Below are positions 34,501-39,600 of a stretch of 64,000 nt of DNA, in pieces. How positions within the stretch are numbered: the first letter of the stretch is position 1; every line of letters starts with the position of its first letter. Origin of the DNA: Cyclina sinensis. Its lineage: Eukaryota > Mollusca > Bivalvia > Venerida > Veneridae. Under the pieces are notes generated by a model. The model ran no database searches, was not told where the DNA came from, and was given only the letters and a program-made list of their open reading frames with translations. The position numbers were made by a program, and so were the translations under genes. The stretch is from contig JAAONU010000006.1 of NCBI GenBank assembly GCA_012932295.1, positions 26,438,882 to 26,502,881 on the forward strand, given 5' to 3'.

Positions 34501-36647
34501 TCACGTTTGGTACCCAGACCCTAAACCTGCCTATGCAACCCTCAGCAGCTCTACCCCCAGGTCAGCAGATTGGTATTGGACTTGGCAAGACAGCTGGCTT
34601 TACTTCTCAGACACAGATCTCGCCTGTACCGCAATCTGTAAGATTTCTACAGCTTCATATTGTAACTGTAACGGATGAGATTATAATGGATTTTGAATGT
34701 AGATGTAACCAGACTTGCACACCCTCTTATGCTTTTATCTATGCTATTTTTTTTATGCCCCCACAAAGTGGGGTGCATATAGCGTTGCACTTGTCCGTCC
34801 GTACGTCCCGAAATCTTGTGAACGCAACTCCTCTTAAACCGGATGGCAGATTTTGCTTAAACTTCCAGGGATGAACAACCTTAATGTGTAGATGGTAGTA
34901 AAGGAAGGAATTTTCACTGCGACCAAATTTAACAGAATTATGGCCCTTGGTTGATTTTTTCACTAGAAATTTTGTGAACGCAACTCCTCTTAAACCGGAT
35001 GGCAGATTTTGCTTAAACTTCCAGGGATGAACAACCTTAATGTGTAGATGGTAGTAATGGAAGGAATTTTTGCTGCGACCAAATTTAACAGAATTTTGGC
35101 CTTTTGTTGATTTTTTCACTATATACCATATAGAAATTTTGTGAACGCAACTCCTCTTAAACCGGATGGCAGATTTTGCTTAAACTTCCAGGGATGAACA
35201 ACCTTAATGTGTAGATGGAAGTAAAGGAAGGAATTTTTGCTGCGACCAAATTTAACAGAATTATGGCCCTTTGTTGATTTTTTCACTATATACCATATTG
35301 AAATTTTGTGAACGCAACTCCTCTTAAACCGGATGGCAGATTTTGCTTAAACTTCCAGGGATGAACAGCTTTAATGTGTAGATGGTAGTAAAGGAAGGAA
35401 TTTTTGCTGTGACCATATTTAACAGAATTATGGCCCTTTGTTGATTTTTTCACTATATACCATATAAATAATTGAACATATAAATTTTACATTTGTAATT
35501 TAATTTAACATGTACATAAGGTTACCTGTAGATCATTTTAGGTATATGTACAGAAAAAATCTTACATACAGGATATACATGCTCTTGTTTATGAGCACTT
35601 ATGCATAGTGGGGGCATCCGTGTCCTATGGACACAGTTCTAGTTTTAATTTGGTTCGTAAGCATTTTTCAATGTGAATGGCATATTCTTGTAAATTTTTA
35701 TGTCAGCTTTTTTATATGAAATGCTTTTTGTTTTGGTGTATCTTAAAAAAAAGAAAAGTGAACTTTACTTAAACACCCAATGACATCTTTCTTTTACAGC
35801 TGAAGTCCCCTCCTAATAGTATGGCTGCATCAGCAGCGGTGTCTGCTCCTGTACCAGGACAGAATGTGAACTCCAAACCATTCACATCACAGTTGACAAG
35901 AACTAATGCTCACCCACCCCAGCAACAAGTAAACCAGCCTAACACCAATATGGCTGCTGCACCACAGAGGTTTCCTACCATGACGTTCAACAACACAGTG
36001 CCACCAAATACTGCAGCTCCCCCGCAACAGTTCAATAACAAATTCAACAACTTTGCAATACAAGGTATTTGATGTATAAACATTTTGATCATTCCCAGTG
36101 TTAAAATGCTAGGTAACTGTATCCAGGTATTATGTCTAAAGACAAATTTTAGTTTCTGTTTTTTACTTCCCTTGTGTTGTTATCTTGCAGTTCCAGTATG
36201 TGCTCTGTTGAAGGGATAGTGCTGTTTAAGTTACTTAATTTTTGCACTAGCTCTGGAATAAAAAGTAAGCTAATGATTGCCGTGTCAGCAGTTTTCTTCA
36301 TAACTAAAGTTCTGTTTATTTTAAAAGATGTACAACAGTATTGATGGTTTTTTGTTCCAGGAGCTATGCGTCCACAGATGATACTTGGTAACATGCTAAG
36401 GCCTGGAGTTCCCCCTGTATCTTTCCCTAACCCCATACAGCGACCAGTTGGGGGAGTGCAGGTATCACGACCACAGAGACCTATGCGCCCTCAGAGCACA
36501 CCTGCTGTAAGCGCACCTAACTCCCAGTCCATCTCGGACATGAAAGCTAAGCAAAGGCAAGCACTGATAGCTCATACTCAGAGCTTTCTGAATCCAGATA
36601 ATAAACCAAGAGTGAAGTCTAAAGTGGAGGTGTCAGGCGAAGGATGA
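1425..36647 (+). CDS. PRRC2: PRRC2 family protein (PRRC2A/B/C, BAT2-like), 5'-truncated by window, 30 exons
   Basis: Thirty exons with GT-AG borders and, except at one exon, compatible phases encode about 2350 residues: 1425-1526, 2171-2278, 2570-2818, 3180-3305, 4579-4816, 5424-5616, 5793-6053, 6277-6668, 7014-7188, 9276-9385, 10081-10660, 10889-11060, 11478-11622, 11832-12395, 12786-12892, 13290-13486, 14177-14462, 14779-14960, 15458-15598, 29863-29952, 30181-30336, 30822-31090, 31413-32022, 32217-32396, 32695-32959, 33234-33435, 33997-34126, 34356-34637, 35800-36064, 36361-36647. Order of features: Pro/Gly-rich part, acidic stretch plus Glu/Arg coiled coil, PPRF motif, RD/RE-rich and RGG parts, EWETASESSD, VVVIDDQPEV, DSGIDVSD, Gln/Pro-rich tail. 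All are PRRC2 hallmarks; the BAT2 N-terminal domain must lie upstream. Vertebrate PRRC2 proteins are cytoplasmic RNA-binding factors linked to translation initiation and stress granules; PRRC2A is reported as an m6A reader. One paralogue letter cannot be assigned. The exon at 7014 does not read through cleanly (see findings). Confidence 0.93.
1720..2085. repeat. Dispersed molluscan-type repeat in PRRC2 intron
   Basis: Two degenerate halves with 'gggccataactctg'-like sequence, a pair of 'cctgtaa' steps and an end near 'ggacagacagacga', a pattern of common bivalve interspersed repeats. No coding potential. Confidence 0.45.
2171..2278 (+). CDS. PRRC2: PRRC2 exon (window exon 2), Pro/Tyr-rich
   Basis: 36 codons, phase 0 to 0, donor GTACAT. 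Encodes WQMPPFDFMGPRGPYPPHY and a PPQGPPQPGQ end, resembling the MMPPYMFQQYP-type region of vertebrate PRRC2 proteins. Confidence 0.88.
2570..2818 (+). CDS. PRRC2: PRRC2 exon (window exon 3), acidic motif and coiled coil
   Basis: 83 codons, phase 0 to 0. Contains DDDDEMWRQKR followed by a highly charged helix with AIERARQRREEEEKK and KLKALDERTKK. This matches the conserved DEDEIWKQRR / AVERARKRREEEERR block of vertebrate PRRC2, the segment that gives the family its coiled-coil name. Confidence 0.95.
3180..3305 (+). CDS. PRRC2: PRRC2 exon (window exon 4), Ser/Glu-rich
   Basis: 42 codons, phase 0 to 0, donor GTAGAT. Low-complexity acidic/serine linker ending DGQKYPQ, which in the family leads into the KYQKSLPPRFQ-like motif in the next exon. 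Confidence 0.85.
3533..4264. mobile_element. hAT-type non-autonomous transposon, 732 bp, perfect 8-bp TSD
   Basis: Inverted ends TAGGGATGGCAACGA (3533) and TCGTTGCCATCCCTA (to 4264) are flanked by perfect 8-bp duplications CAAAAAAC (3525-3532, 4265-4272). TIR form and 8-bp TSD are diagnostic of hAT. The right end carries about 2.5 copies of a 24-bp GAGTACTCGATCGGAAAAAT repeat. No transposase ORF. Confidence 0.9.
4579..4816 (+). CDS. PRRC2: PRRC2 exon (window exon 5), first PPRF motif
   Basis: Phase 0 in, phase 1 out, donor GTAAGA. Begins GSHSKNYSRVPPRFQKQ, equivalent to the family PPRFQRQ motif, then a Pro/Gln/Met-rich region with PSPWGPYPWGAMPPHPF. Confidence 0.93.
5424..5616 (+). CDS. PRRC2: PRRC2 exon (window exon 6)
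   Basis: Phase 1 in, phase 2 out. Encodes GMPIYPGMRRNRTDSHGSG then a charged segment with EEIREEARRQGYHAHFEDI. The donor GTATAA is imperfect but is the only one keeping frame with the next exon. Confidence 0.88.
5793..6053 (+). CDS. PRRC2: PRRC2 exon (window exon 7), two possible acceptors
   Basis: Phase 2 in, phase 2 out. Two acceptors 33 nt apart (exon start 5793 after TTTATCCAG, or 5826 after TATTTTACAG) both keep frame and both give Arg at the junction; the longer form adds YKTFNKNLFYR. The remainder is acidic, with NENDFAEPEPKAP and KDPFEDSSDKEGRG. Confidence 0.88.
6277..6668 (+). CDS. PRRC2: PRRC2 exon (window exon 8), Arg/Asp/Lys-rich
   Basis: Phase 2 in, phase 1 out, donor A|GTAAGT. 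About 131 residues of alternating RD/RE/KD dipeptides with repeats such as RDRGDRMDRGERRDRGD, typical of the charged RNA-binding part of PRRC2 proteins. Confidence 0.9.
7014..7188 (+). CDS. PRRC2: PRRC2 exon (window exon 9) with an apparent frameshift
   Basis: Enters in phase 1 and reads KRDHYNAPPPITMRESQQ, ending in the segment with PPRSNFVSLK. That frame then hits TAG at 7136-7138. The +1 frame from about 7100 looks like real PRRC2-type sequence (PASTLSKSNSRESPASDKVE), but itself meets TAA at 7185-7187 just before the GTAAGT donor at 7189. Either the assembly has small indels here, or this is an alternative terminal exon. Exon end is uncertain. Confidence 0.6.
7494..9240. repeat. Older interspersed repeat split by a later insertion
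   Basis: 7494-7620 ('agggttcccacacaactgg' onward) and 9120-9240 (ending 'gtggtaaccctg') look like the two ends of one repeat, separated by the tandem array and a poly(A) run (8756-8776). Confidence 0.4.
7621..8502 (+). repeat. Tandem array of about 157-bp repeats (five copies)
   Basis: Head GGGGGAGACATATTG plus (GTCC)n, then units starting GTCCGCTCTGTATCTTC at 7699, 7856, 8013, 8146 and 8302. The head is restarted at about 8081. The units stay open in several frames, producing spurious ORFs, but carry no gene. Typical bivalve interspersed repeat. Confidence 0.85.
9276..9385 (+). CDS. PRRC2: PRRC2 exon (window exon 10)
   Basis: Only phase-0 entry is open (EQNKDMNKTTSVSKDD); exits in phase 2 at AA|GTAAGC. 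Lys/Glu-rich linker that runs into the next exon as KEKKESGEK. Confidence 0.85.
9393..9417. repeat. (TA)n microsatellite
   Basis: A run of TA dinucleotides directly after the PRRC2 exon ending at 9385; a similar short run is at 13953-13967. Confidence 0.8.
9739..9816 (+). ncRNA. Intronic C/D-box snoRNA, copy 1 (18S guide)
   Basis: A terminal stem GTTTGC / GCAAAC (9739-9744, 9811-9816) encloses a C box ATGATGT (9746-9752) and a D box CTGA (9807-9810). Internally there is a D'-like ATGA (9774-9777) and C'-like TATGAGA. The 14 nt upstream of D' (AATCTGTCAATCCT, 9760-9773) are complementary to the conserved 18S rRNA segment AGGATTGACAGATT. By the N+5 rule the methylated base would be the first U of GGAUUGACAG (about U1288 in human numbering, from memory). 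It lies in the PRRC2 intron 9386-10080, so it would be processed from the spliced intron. Confidence 0.87.
10081..10660 (+). CDS. PRRC2: PRRC2 exon (window exon 11), RG-rich
   Basis: 194 residues, phase 2 in, phase 0 out. RD/RE repeats, then YDNR repeats and an RGR/RGG-like region (GARSRGRGRSMRGA), then PFSIDKWGEDTVNEED and an acidic end. RG-rich blocks of this type bind RNA and are methylation targets in PRRC2 relatives. Confidence 0.93.
10889..11060 (+). CDS. PRRC2: PRRC2 exon (window exon 12)
   Basis: Phase 0 in, phase 1 out. Charged, Arg/Asp/Gln-rich, ending EPSRRGRG at a GTAGGG donor that joins the next exon to complete a glycine codon. Confidence 0.87.
11478..11622 (+). CDS. PRRC2: PRRC2 exon (window exon 13), RGG-like
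   Basis: Phase 1 in, phase 2 out, donor GTGAGT. Encodes GGSAYRGRGAPVRGNDRR and a following RGGFGKPPPKEYRG stretch. Confidence 0.88.
11832..12395 (+). CDS. PRRC2: PRRC2 exon (window exon 14), EWETASESSD motif
   Basis: Phase 2 in, phase 2 out, about 188 residues. RGRG repeats, then NEEWETASESSDVFDRR, one of the strongest family signatures, then a Lys/Asn-rich part and VDEVVPVDQTAINNAINS. Confidence 0.95.
12786..12892 (+). CDS. PRRC2: PRRC2 exon (window exon 15)
   Basis: Phase 2 in, phase 1 out. Encodes KKDALANIDLNNYA, the left half of the conserved NNYASVVVIDD segment, whose right half is in the next exon. Confidence 0.95.
13290..13486 (+). CDS. PRRC2: PRRC2 exon (window exon 16), VVVIDD motif
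   Basis: Phase 1 in, phase 0 out. Begins SVVVIDDQPEVTIDDP and continues NDGFQEVQSKKALKSKQKA, matching the family VVVIDDHPEVTV...DGFQEVLSKKQ block. Confidence 0.96.
13660..13860 (-). mobile_element. Probable tRNA-derived SINE, minus strand
   Basis: On the minus strand a head resembling tRNA A and B boxes (around 13830 and 13790) is followed by a tail. A related tail occurs at about 63812-63880. Degenerate; no functional tRNA. Confidence 0.4.
13862..13940 (+). ncRNA. Intronic C/D-box snoRNA, copy 2 (18S guide)
   Basis: Same architecture as the copy at 9739: stem GTTTGC / GCAAAC (13862-13867, 13935-13940), C box ATGATGT (13869-13875), identical 14-nt 18S guide (13884-13897), D' ATGA, D box CTGA (13931-13934). 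It lies in the PRRC2 intron 13487-14176. The sequence before the D box differs from the other copies. Confidence 0.87.
14177..14462 (+). CDS. PRRC2: PRRC2 exon (window exon 17), second PPRF motif
   Basis: Phase 0 in, phase 1 out. Contains YKLSKLPPRFAKQREQQ and MPKIENWDNELANN, both typical of PRRC2. Donor GTATGA is weak but frame-keeping. Confidence 0.94.
14779..14960 (+). CDS. PRRC2: PRRC2 exon (window exon 18), Gln-rich
   Basis: Phase 1 in, phase 0 out. Gln/Thr/Ser-rich, ending VNAWNKPISFAAVTG, the family SAW-x-KP motif. Confidence 0.92.
15020..15101 (+). ncRNA. Intronic C/D-box snoRNA, copy 3 (18S guide)
   Basis: Stem GTTTGC / GCAAAC (15020-15025, 15096-15101), C box ATGATGG (15027-15033), the same 14-nt 18S guide (15041-15054), D' ATGA, D box CTGA (15092-15095). 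It lies in the PRRC2 intron 14961-15457. In all three copies the guide, C/D boxes and stem are kept while the rest has diverged, the pattern expected of functional snoRNA paralogues. Confidence 0.87.
15458..15598 (+). CDS. PRRC2: PRRC2 exon (window exon 19), DSGIDVSD motif
   Basis: 47 codons, phase 0 to 0. Contains QHDSGIDVSDHPNSGGSSTR and SSPSTENK, a near-exact match to the vertebrate DSGIDVSD...STRSSPST signature. The following intron (15599-29862) is 14.3 kb and hosts another gene. Confidence 0.96.
15904..16021. repeat. 118-bp inverted repeat just upstream of the nested gene
   Basis: CATTAGGGGCTAT (15904-15916) is repeated inverted as ATAGCCCCTAATG (16009-16021). MITE-like, immediately 5' of the nested gene's promoter region. 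A fragment of a (GTCC)n-type repeat precedes it at 15797-15865. Confidence 0.65.
16124..16135 (+). promoter_or_regulatory. NRF1-like site upstream of the nested gene start
   Basis: CGCACATGCGCA differs by one base from the palindromic NRF1 consensus YGCGCAYGCGCR. It lies 19 bp before the nested gene ATG, in a TATA-less stretch, and suggests the gene has its own housekeeping-type promoter inside the PRRC2 intron. Confidence 0.5.
16154..16173 (+). CDS. Nested gene exon 1 (start codon, MARKRKR)
   Basis: Twenty coding bases, ATG in AAAGATGG context, ending AAAAAG|GTAGGA in phase 2. Encodes only a basic hexapeptide and part of an Arg codon. Confidence 0.75.
16154..24069 (+). CDS. Nested gene: PWWP-like domain protein with nine 37-aa repeats
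   Basis: Five exons in phase: 16154-16173, 17449-17520, 19141-19251, 20608-20678, 22667-24069. The gene lies entirely within one PRRC2 intron, same strand. The product is about 558 residues. It opens with a basic, probably nuclear-targeting start (MARKRKR, then KKKRKN), followed by a PWWP-like domain (VWAKLKGVPVMWPVKKYE, then IHVFV and GLSEIMPFPGD, then a helix ending FTSDMEWCLNEI). Next come nine tandem 37-residue repeats and an acidic Ser/Asp-rich tail with DSDYIPDSNSDSD. PWWP domains bind methylated histone H3 tails and DNA, so a chromatin role is inferred. The start has good context (AAAGATGG) and an NRF1-like site 19 bp upstream. I do not recognise an orthologue. Confidence 0.83.
17449..17520 (+). 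CDS. Nested gene exon 2
   Basis: Phase 2 to 2, acceptor TTCTTTTCAG, donor GTAAGT. Encodes TSGSHPDTMKKKRKNLDEN and FDIPE, a basic linker leading into the PWWP-like domain. Confidence 0.82.
17875..18659. mobile_element. TIR element of about 785 bp with a nested SINE
   Basis: AAATTGTTTGTTTCCAGTG (17875-17893) is repeated perfectly inverted at 18641-18659, a 19-bp TIR. The interior contains a SINE (18397-18600). It lies in intron 2 of the nested gene. Superfamily not determined. Confidence 0.7.
18397..18600 (+). mobile_element. tRNA-derived SINE
   Basis: The tRNA-like head has an A-box region (TGGTCTAGTGGTTAAGGTG) and a B-box region (GGTCGTGCGTTCAAGCC). The tail runs to about 18600, with GAGAGTGGTTCAAAT near 18533. 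Part of this tail recurs in the last exon of the nested gene. Confidence 0.75.
19141..19251 (+). CDS. Nested gene exon 3 (PWWP-like core)
   Basis: Phase 2 to 2. Encodes YVWAKLKGVPVMWPVKKYE and HVFVKADNAM, corresponding to the VWAK-x-KG-x-P-x-WP core and following beta strand of PWWP domains. Confidence 0.87.
19620..19735 (-). mobile_element. Possible SINE head, minus strand
   Basis: The minus strand carries GATTCAGGTTCGATCC (B-box-like) preceded by CAGCAGGTAAGGTGCCAGCC (A-box-like). Degenerate tRNA-like unit in intron 3 of the nested gene. Confidence 0.4.
20608..20678 (+). CDS. Nested gene exon 4 (PWWP-like, continued)
   Basis: Phase 2 to 1. Encodes LTVGLSEIMPFPGDVSSMA, matching the L-x-x-I-x-PF part of PWWP domains. 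Confidence 0.85.
20742..21990 (+). repeat. Minisatellite-like array of about 118-bp units in nested gene intron 4
   Basis: Units contain AGATTGGACATATTTAGTGC, one to four copies of a 28-bp TCCAACAATTAAGAGC subunit, and AAGAGACTGAAATGACTTT. The array is interrupted by unrelated sequence at about 21040-21460. No coding content. Confidence 0.85.
22667..24069 (+). CDS. Nested gene exon 5 (repeats, acidic tail, stop)
   Basis: Phase 1 in (GTG completed across the junction), 467 further residues, stop TAA 24067-24069 with AATAAA overlapping at 24070-24075. First the last PWWP helix, then the 999-bp repeat block 22747-23745, then an acidic tail. The last 46 coding bases match the tail of a SINE found elsewhere in the window. 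Confidence 0.9.
22747..23745 (+). repeat. Nine exact 111-bp (37-residue) coding repeats
   Basis: Nine head-to-tail units with no length variation. Each carries PKIIGDEVKPPDKPSHSFD, then a Cys-Glu-Glu/Asn-Thr-His-Ser/Phe-Glu stretch, then ENEEEK. Units differ mostly at a few positions (Glu/Asp before KPS; ATCEET versus ATCENT; SL versus SS). Units 4 and 7 share CSFDNTCEET, pointing to duplication of a three-unit block. Confidence 0.97.
24091..25064 (-). pseudogene. Tyrosine recombinase-like (Crypton-type) C-terminal exons, partial
   Basis: On the minus strand, exon 25064-24946 reads DGAIRPGDALNIVKYELDL then TKLRKHTATIAQ. A GT-AG intron leads to exon 24406-24211, reading VMGLEDYQLRWLTNHLGH, then HLKDYR, then SKLMLLQEKNAHGRF and NKNLSDIQFE. 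A possible last exon 24119-24091 ends in TAG. The LRKHTAT and LGH...Tyr-Arg features match the Arg, His and Tyr motifs of tyrosine recombinases. They closely resemble the family with TKLRKHIAT and FLGHDIRVHRQFYR seen in many fish and invertebrate genes. No upstream exons were found, so this is probably a remnant, although no internal stop is seen. Confidence 0.65.
25560..26707. repeat. Interspersed repeat with internal tandem units
   Basis: Opens 'caagagctgtcc' (25561) and closes near 'gacggctctt', short inverted ends. From 26040 to 26670 it holds about 2.5 imperfect units of about 300 bp beginning 'ttttgcatgcaagtacatac'. 25065-25560 shows nothing recognisable. Confidence 0.5.
26874..28685. 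repeat. 890-bp tandem segmental duplication with 77-bp minisatellites
   Basis: A 77-bp unit (CACCTAATTGTAGGACAGAT...) repeats at 26955, 27032, 27109 and 27186, then about 560 bp of single-copy sequence follows. The whole block recurs 890 bp downstream (compare CAAATATTAA at 27231 and 28121) with only a handful of mismatches. Recent duplication in the big PRRC2 intron. Confidence 0.93.
29180..29690 (+). repeat. Tandem molluscan-type repeat (about 140-bp units, three copies)
   Basis: A (GTCC)n-like head at 29208 is followed by units containing GAGCAGTGCAGTGCACAAGA and CTCACAAAGTATAAGAG. It lies just before the PRRC2 exon at 29863; 28690-29180 holds nothing recognisable. Confidence 0.7.
29863..29952 (+). 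CDS. PRRC2: PRRC2 exon (window exon 20)
   Basis: 30 codons, phase 0 to 0, after a strong TTTTACTTACAG acceptor. Encodes ISEKTACVDVKSEMQKSQFE. It fits in phase with the exon 14.3 kb upstream. Confidence 0.85.
30181..30336 (+). CDS. PRRC2: PRRC2 exon (window exon 21)
   Basis: 52 codons, phase 0 to 0. Lys/Val-rich, then IQLPPSFKDSIFGK at the donor GTATGA. Confidence 0.88.
30822..31090 (+). CDS. PRRC2: PRRC2 exon (window exon 22), MKIASVK motif
   Basis: Phase 0 in, phase 2 out. Encodes KLDFTFDAELAKFAEE and LNMKIASVKTVWDTP; the latter matches the vertebrate KIASVKKVWE segment. Confidence 0.94.
31413..32022 (+). CDS. PRRC2: PRRC2 exon (window exon 23), Ser/Asn/Gly-rich
   Basis: 204 residues, phase 2 in, phase 0 out. 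Low-complexity Ser-rich sequence with repeated YSQGFSS (twice) and YSQPFQ units, likely disordered. Confidence 0.92.
32217..32396 (+). CDS. PRRC2: PRRC2 exon (window exon 24), Gln/Pro-rich
   Basis: 60 codons, phase 0 to 0. Encodes VKPQQLQYPASSSGSGN and NQQHPFQPFQLGSQLITPQ. Confidence 0.9.
32695..32959 (+). CDS. PRRC2: PRRC2 exon (window exon 25), Gln-rich
   Basis: Phase 0 in, phase 1 out at G|GTCAGT. Encodes FNLSQLQQPQIGQQTFTQQ and further Gln/Pro-rich disordered sequence. Confidence 0.9.
33234..33435 (+). CDS. PRRC2: PRRC2 exon (window exon 26)
   Basis: Phase 1 in, phase 2 out. Encodes VSFIQFDPSSPLFGTSQI and MLGSMVPQR. The donor GTTGGT is weak; the better-looking GTATAA just downstream would break frame with the next exon. 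Confidence 0.87.
33997..34126 (+). CDS. PRRC2: PRRC2 exon (window exon 27)
   Basis: Phase 2 in, phase 0 out. Reads RPTGLQIQTPSSFYQQAQQ, the conserved PQRPTGLQIQ-like segment of PRRC2 C-terminal halves. Confidence 0.92.
34356..34637 (+). CDS. PRRC2: PRRC2 exon (window exon 28)
   Basis: 94 codons, phase 0 to 0. Begins FGNSTIKLGGADLTFP, then Gln/Pro/Thr-rich sequence with GIGLGKTAGFTSQTQ. Confidence 0.92.
34753..35645 (+). repeat. Interspersed repeat with four tandem units of about 165 bp
   Basis: Head TATGCCCCCACAAAGTGGGG, then GTCCGTCCGTAC. Four units begin GTGAACGCAACTCCTCTTAA at about 34817, 34974, 35140 and 35308. End CGTGTCCTATGGACACAG near 35620. Lies in a PRRC2 intron; the minus-strand ORF over it is spurious. 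Confidence 0.85.
35800..36064 (+). CDS. PRRC2: PRRC2 exon (window exon 29)
   Basis: Phase 0 in, phase 1 out at G|GTATTT. Ala/Pro/Asn/Gln-rich, ending NNKFNNFAIQG. Confidence 0.9.
36361..36647 (+). CDS. PRRC2: PRRC2 last coding exon with stop
   Basis: Phase 1 in; ends with TGA at 36645-36647. Encodes MRPQMILGNMLRPG, an Arg/Pro-rich stretch, and SDMKAKQRQALIAHTQSFL, the family's C-terminal KMKAKQR-like motif. Confidence 0.95.
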
Positions 36648-39600
36648 GAAGACGAGCATCATTTCATCAGATAATACAAGCACAGATTTACAGGAAGGAG
36701 AGAAGAAGTAAAACAGTGTAAACTGAGAAAAAAATGGTTTTGTGTTTGATAGAAAATAGTTACGTCATGGTGTTATGTTCACGTTTATTTTAATGAGAAT
36801 GAAGCATGTGATCTTCCTGCCAGGTACATGTATAAATAAACTGAAAAAAATATCAGTAGCTATAAAAATGTTCACTGGAATATGTATGAACTACAAAGCA
36901 TAATACAGACTTCAAATCCAAAGAAAAGAAATTATTTCCAATTATAATTGCAATTAGGACTGGCAGATGTTTATAAGAATGCATTTAAACCAATGAATAT
37001 TGATGAAAATGTGAATATAAGAGATTATGCATTTGTAGAAAAATGCTGAACAAGTATTTCTGGGGAAAAAAAAATGCATATATGTTTTTAAGAGCAACTA
37101 CACGGATTGGCTGCTAATGGTTTTACACGATTGGATAAAGGGAATAGTGAAGAAGATTACTGGATGTGCACAGACTTTATAAGACTGTTGAAGTGGTTTC
37201 TTTAGATCACGTAGAAATGACATGACTGGAAGTGATGATTAGTTCTATATAATACAGTCTTGCTTCAATTCCAACAGAGTGTGATATGGCAGAGAAGGAA
37301 TTGTGTTGAAATGTGCTCAACAGTTGGTACATACTTTGGAGTATTGTTTGGAGTATTATTTATTTCACTGTATATAGCCATATAGTTAACTTACATAGTC
37401 CAAAGTTTGTATTTGACTGTGACATGTTTGCATTTGTGCATTCCTCGCAGCTTGTCGAAGCAATTAACAAAGCACCAGGTACAATTATTTGCTTGTGTGA
37501 CTCTCGCCTTGTAAGATAAATGAGCATACATTATTTTTTTATACTTTGTATATGAAATAATAACATCCACACACTTAATGTAAATACTTGCTGGTTAGCT
37601 TTAATCATTAATGTTGAGTACATTGTAAATTATCCATTTTTTTAACACATGTTCATTTATAAAGAGATTTTTTCTGTATTAAATATACATATGTTTATTT
37701 TGTAAATACATGTACCATATATGTTTGAATATATTCACCAAGCATGAAATATGCATTATGCGTTTGGTATTGTTGATGCTTCAGATTGTGTTGAAAAAGA
37801 TAATACTAAGATAAGGAATCATCCTCTCATTGTTGTAAATACCTCATAAAATATTGTATACAAATGTTTTCACGCTAAGAGTTTCACACAAACAATATCT
37901 GGTGCTTTGCTTTTTTGTTTCATGAATGAGTATACAAAACCATTTAGTGCACAGTATGGACAGATAACTCACGTGTATTGTAATACTTGAAAAGTTGAGT
38001 TGTGGCAGTTAAGGAAAACTGCTCTTTAGTAATGATTTAAAATAATCATGGAGTTGAAAGTGATTTGATATACAGCCAAATCAGGAATGTTGTTGTTGTT
38101 TGGTTACGTGATACGGAAGGTTGTTATGTTACTTAAAATTTATAGAAGTGTTAAGAGTTGATGATAGAAAGAATAAGTAATACAAATTAAAGTTAGTGAA
38201 GGGAATACTATAAGGCATAGAATTAGAATAGCAAGGGTTAAAAAGTAGAAAAAAATCAATGCTATAGTTGACAGAATAAGGGAAATATTCATGTTGAAAT
38301 GAAGATGAGAGTGATAGTAAGGTTGAGCAGGTATATAAATATCCTGTGTTTTAAGTGGACATAGATCCACAGTGAGGTAGCATACTGGATGGAAGGCATC
38401 CTAAATAAATTAATACTATGTTTGGGAGAGATGGGTTACTTAAGTGGCCTAGGGAGGAGCGATTTGACTGCATACCTTTGTAGTAGAGTTTAGGGTAATG
38501 TATAGGATAAGGTATAGCAGAGAGTGAAAAATAAGCCTCCTGTTGGTGGTAAGCTAAGTTGTAGCTGTTTTGGGGGAAATTTGAAGCCCATTGTTTGAAG
38601 AGTTTTTGTGTTAAAAACACAGTAGGGTTTATATGTTTGGATAAGCTTTGAAGTTGGCGGGCAAAAAGCTTGTGGTGATTTAAGATTTGTTTTGTTGAAA
38701 ATATAATGCTTTAAATAGAAAGCTCTTGATATGCCCCAGGTAGTTTGGAGAGGGAGTTATGATGAGCCCTTTTGATGGTTTTTATTTAACATGTTTTATC
38801 CATTTTAACTGTGTGCTTTTAAACTTCATTGCCCCTGAGTGTTTAAAAGTATCACATGTTGAATTGACCTGAAAGCCTTGACCTTTCAAAATGCCCCATG
38901 AAAGGTCAGGTGGCAGGGTCACTTGAGTGAATATATTGATATGTAGTTCTAGATATCATTTTCCTTTTTTTTCTGTCTTAATTTATATATATTTTATGTG
39001 ACACTTTGGGTTGCACTGTAGTTGATGTTCTTTATTTTTCTTTTTATGAAAAAGATGGTACATACATTGAAGTGTTGGAGCCCGTGGGTTATAACTGACA
39101 TTATTGTTGTTATGCACTGGCGGCCTTGTGGCTCTGGTACCTCTAACATTGTTGTTACTGCTTATTTTGTGTTGCTGTATCATGGACATGGTTTTGAGGC
39201 AGACTGTGTTTAAGTATACAGCCTCTGACCAACTGTTTCTCAAACTACATGTACTTACAACCATTGTATTTTTTCCACATCATGCCAGAGCATGTCAAGA
39301 TATATAAGGTATTGTTACACTAAGATCAGTCATTTAAAAGAAAAAGTAAACTTTTTTTTACTTGTACCATGGTTGACCTTACTGAATGTTGGAAATAGAA
39401 ATGCCAGCATGAATAACCACAGGTTTTTCACTGTGTAAATGTATAGTACTAATGTTCTCTTCAAAAGAGGACAGATTTCAGCACAGTCTGTGTACCACTG
39501 AACTTAGAAATACAGGAGGCACTGCTGTTTACATGTATTATATTGTAAGGATATGACATTTAAATTGTTAATATAATTTAGGGCATGTGTTAACCATTTT

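Noticed and set aside
34739..35119. 126-codon minus-strand ORF
   Set aside because: Falls within the four-unit interspersed repeat at 34753-35645 and simply repeats with it.
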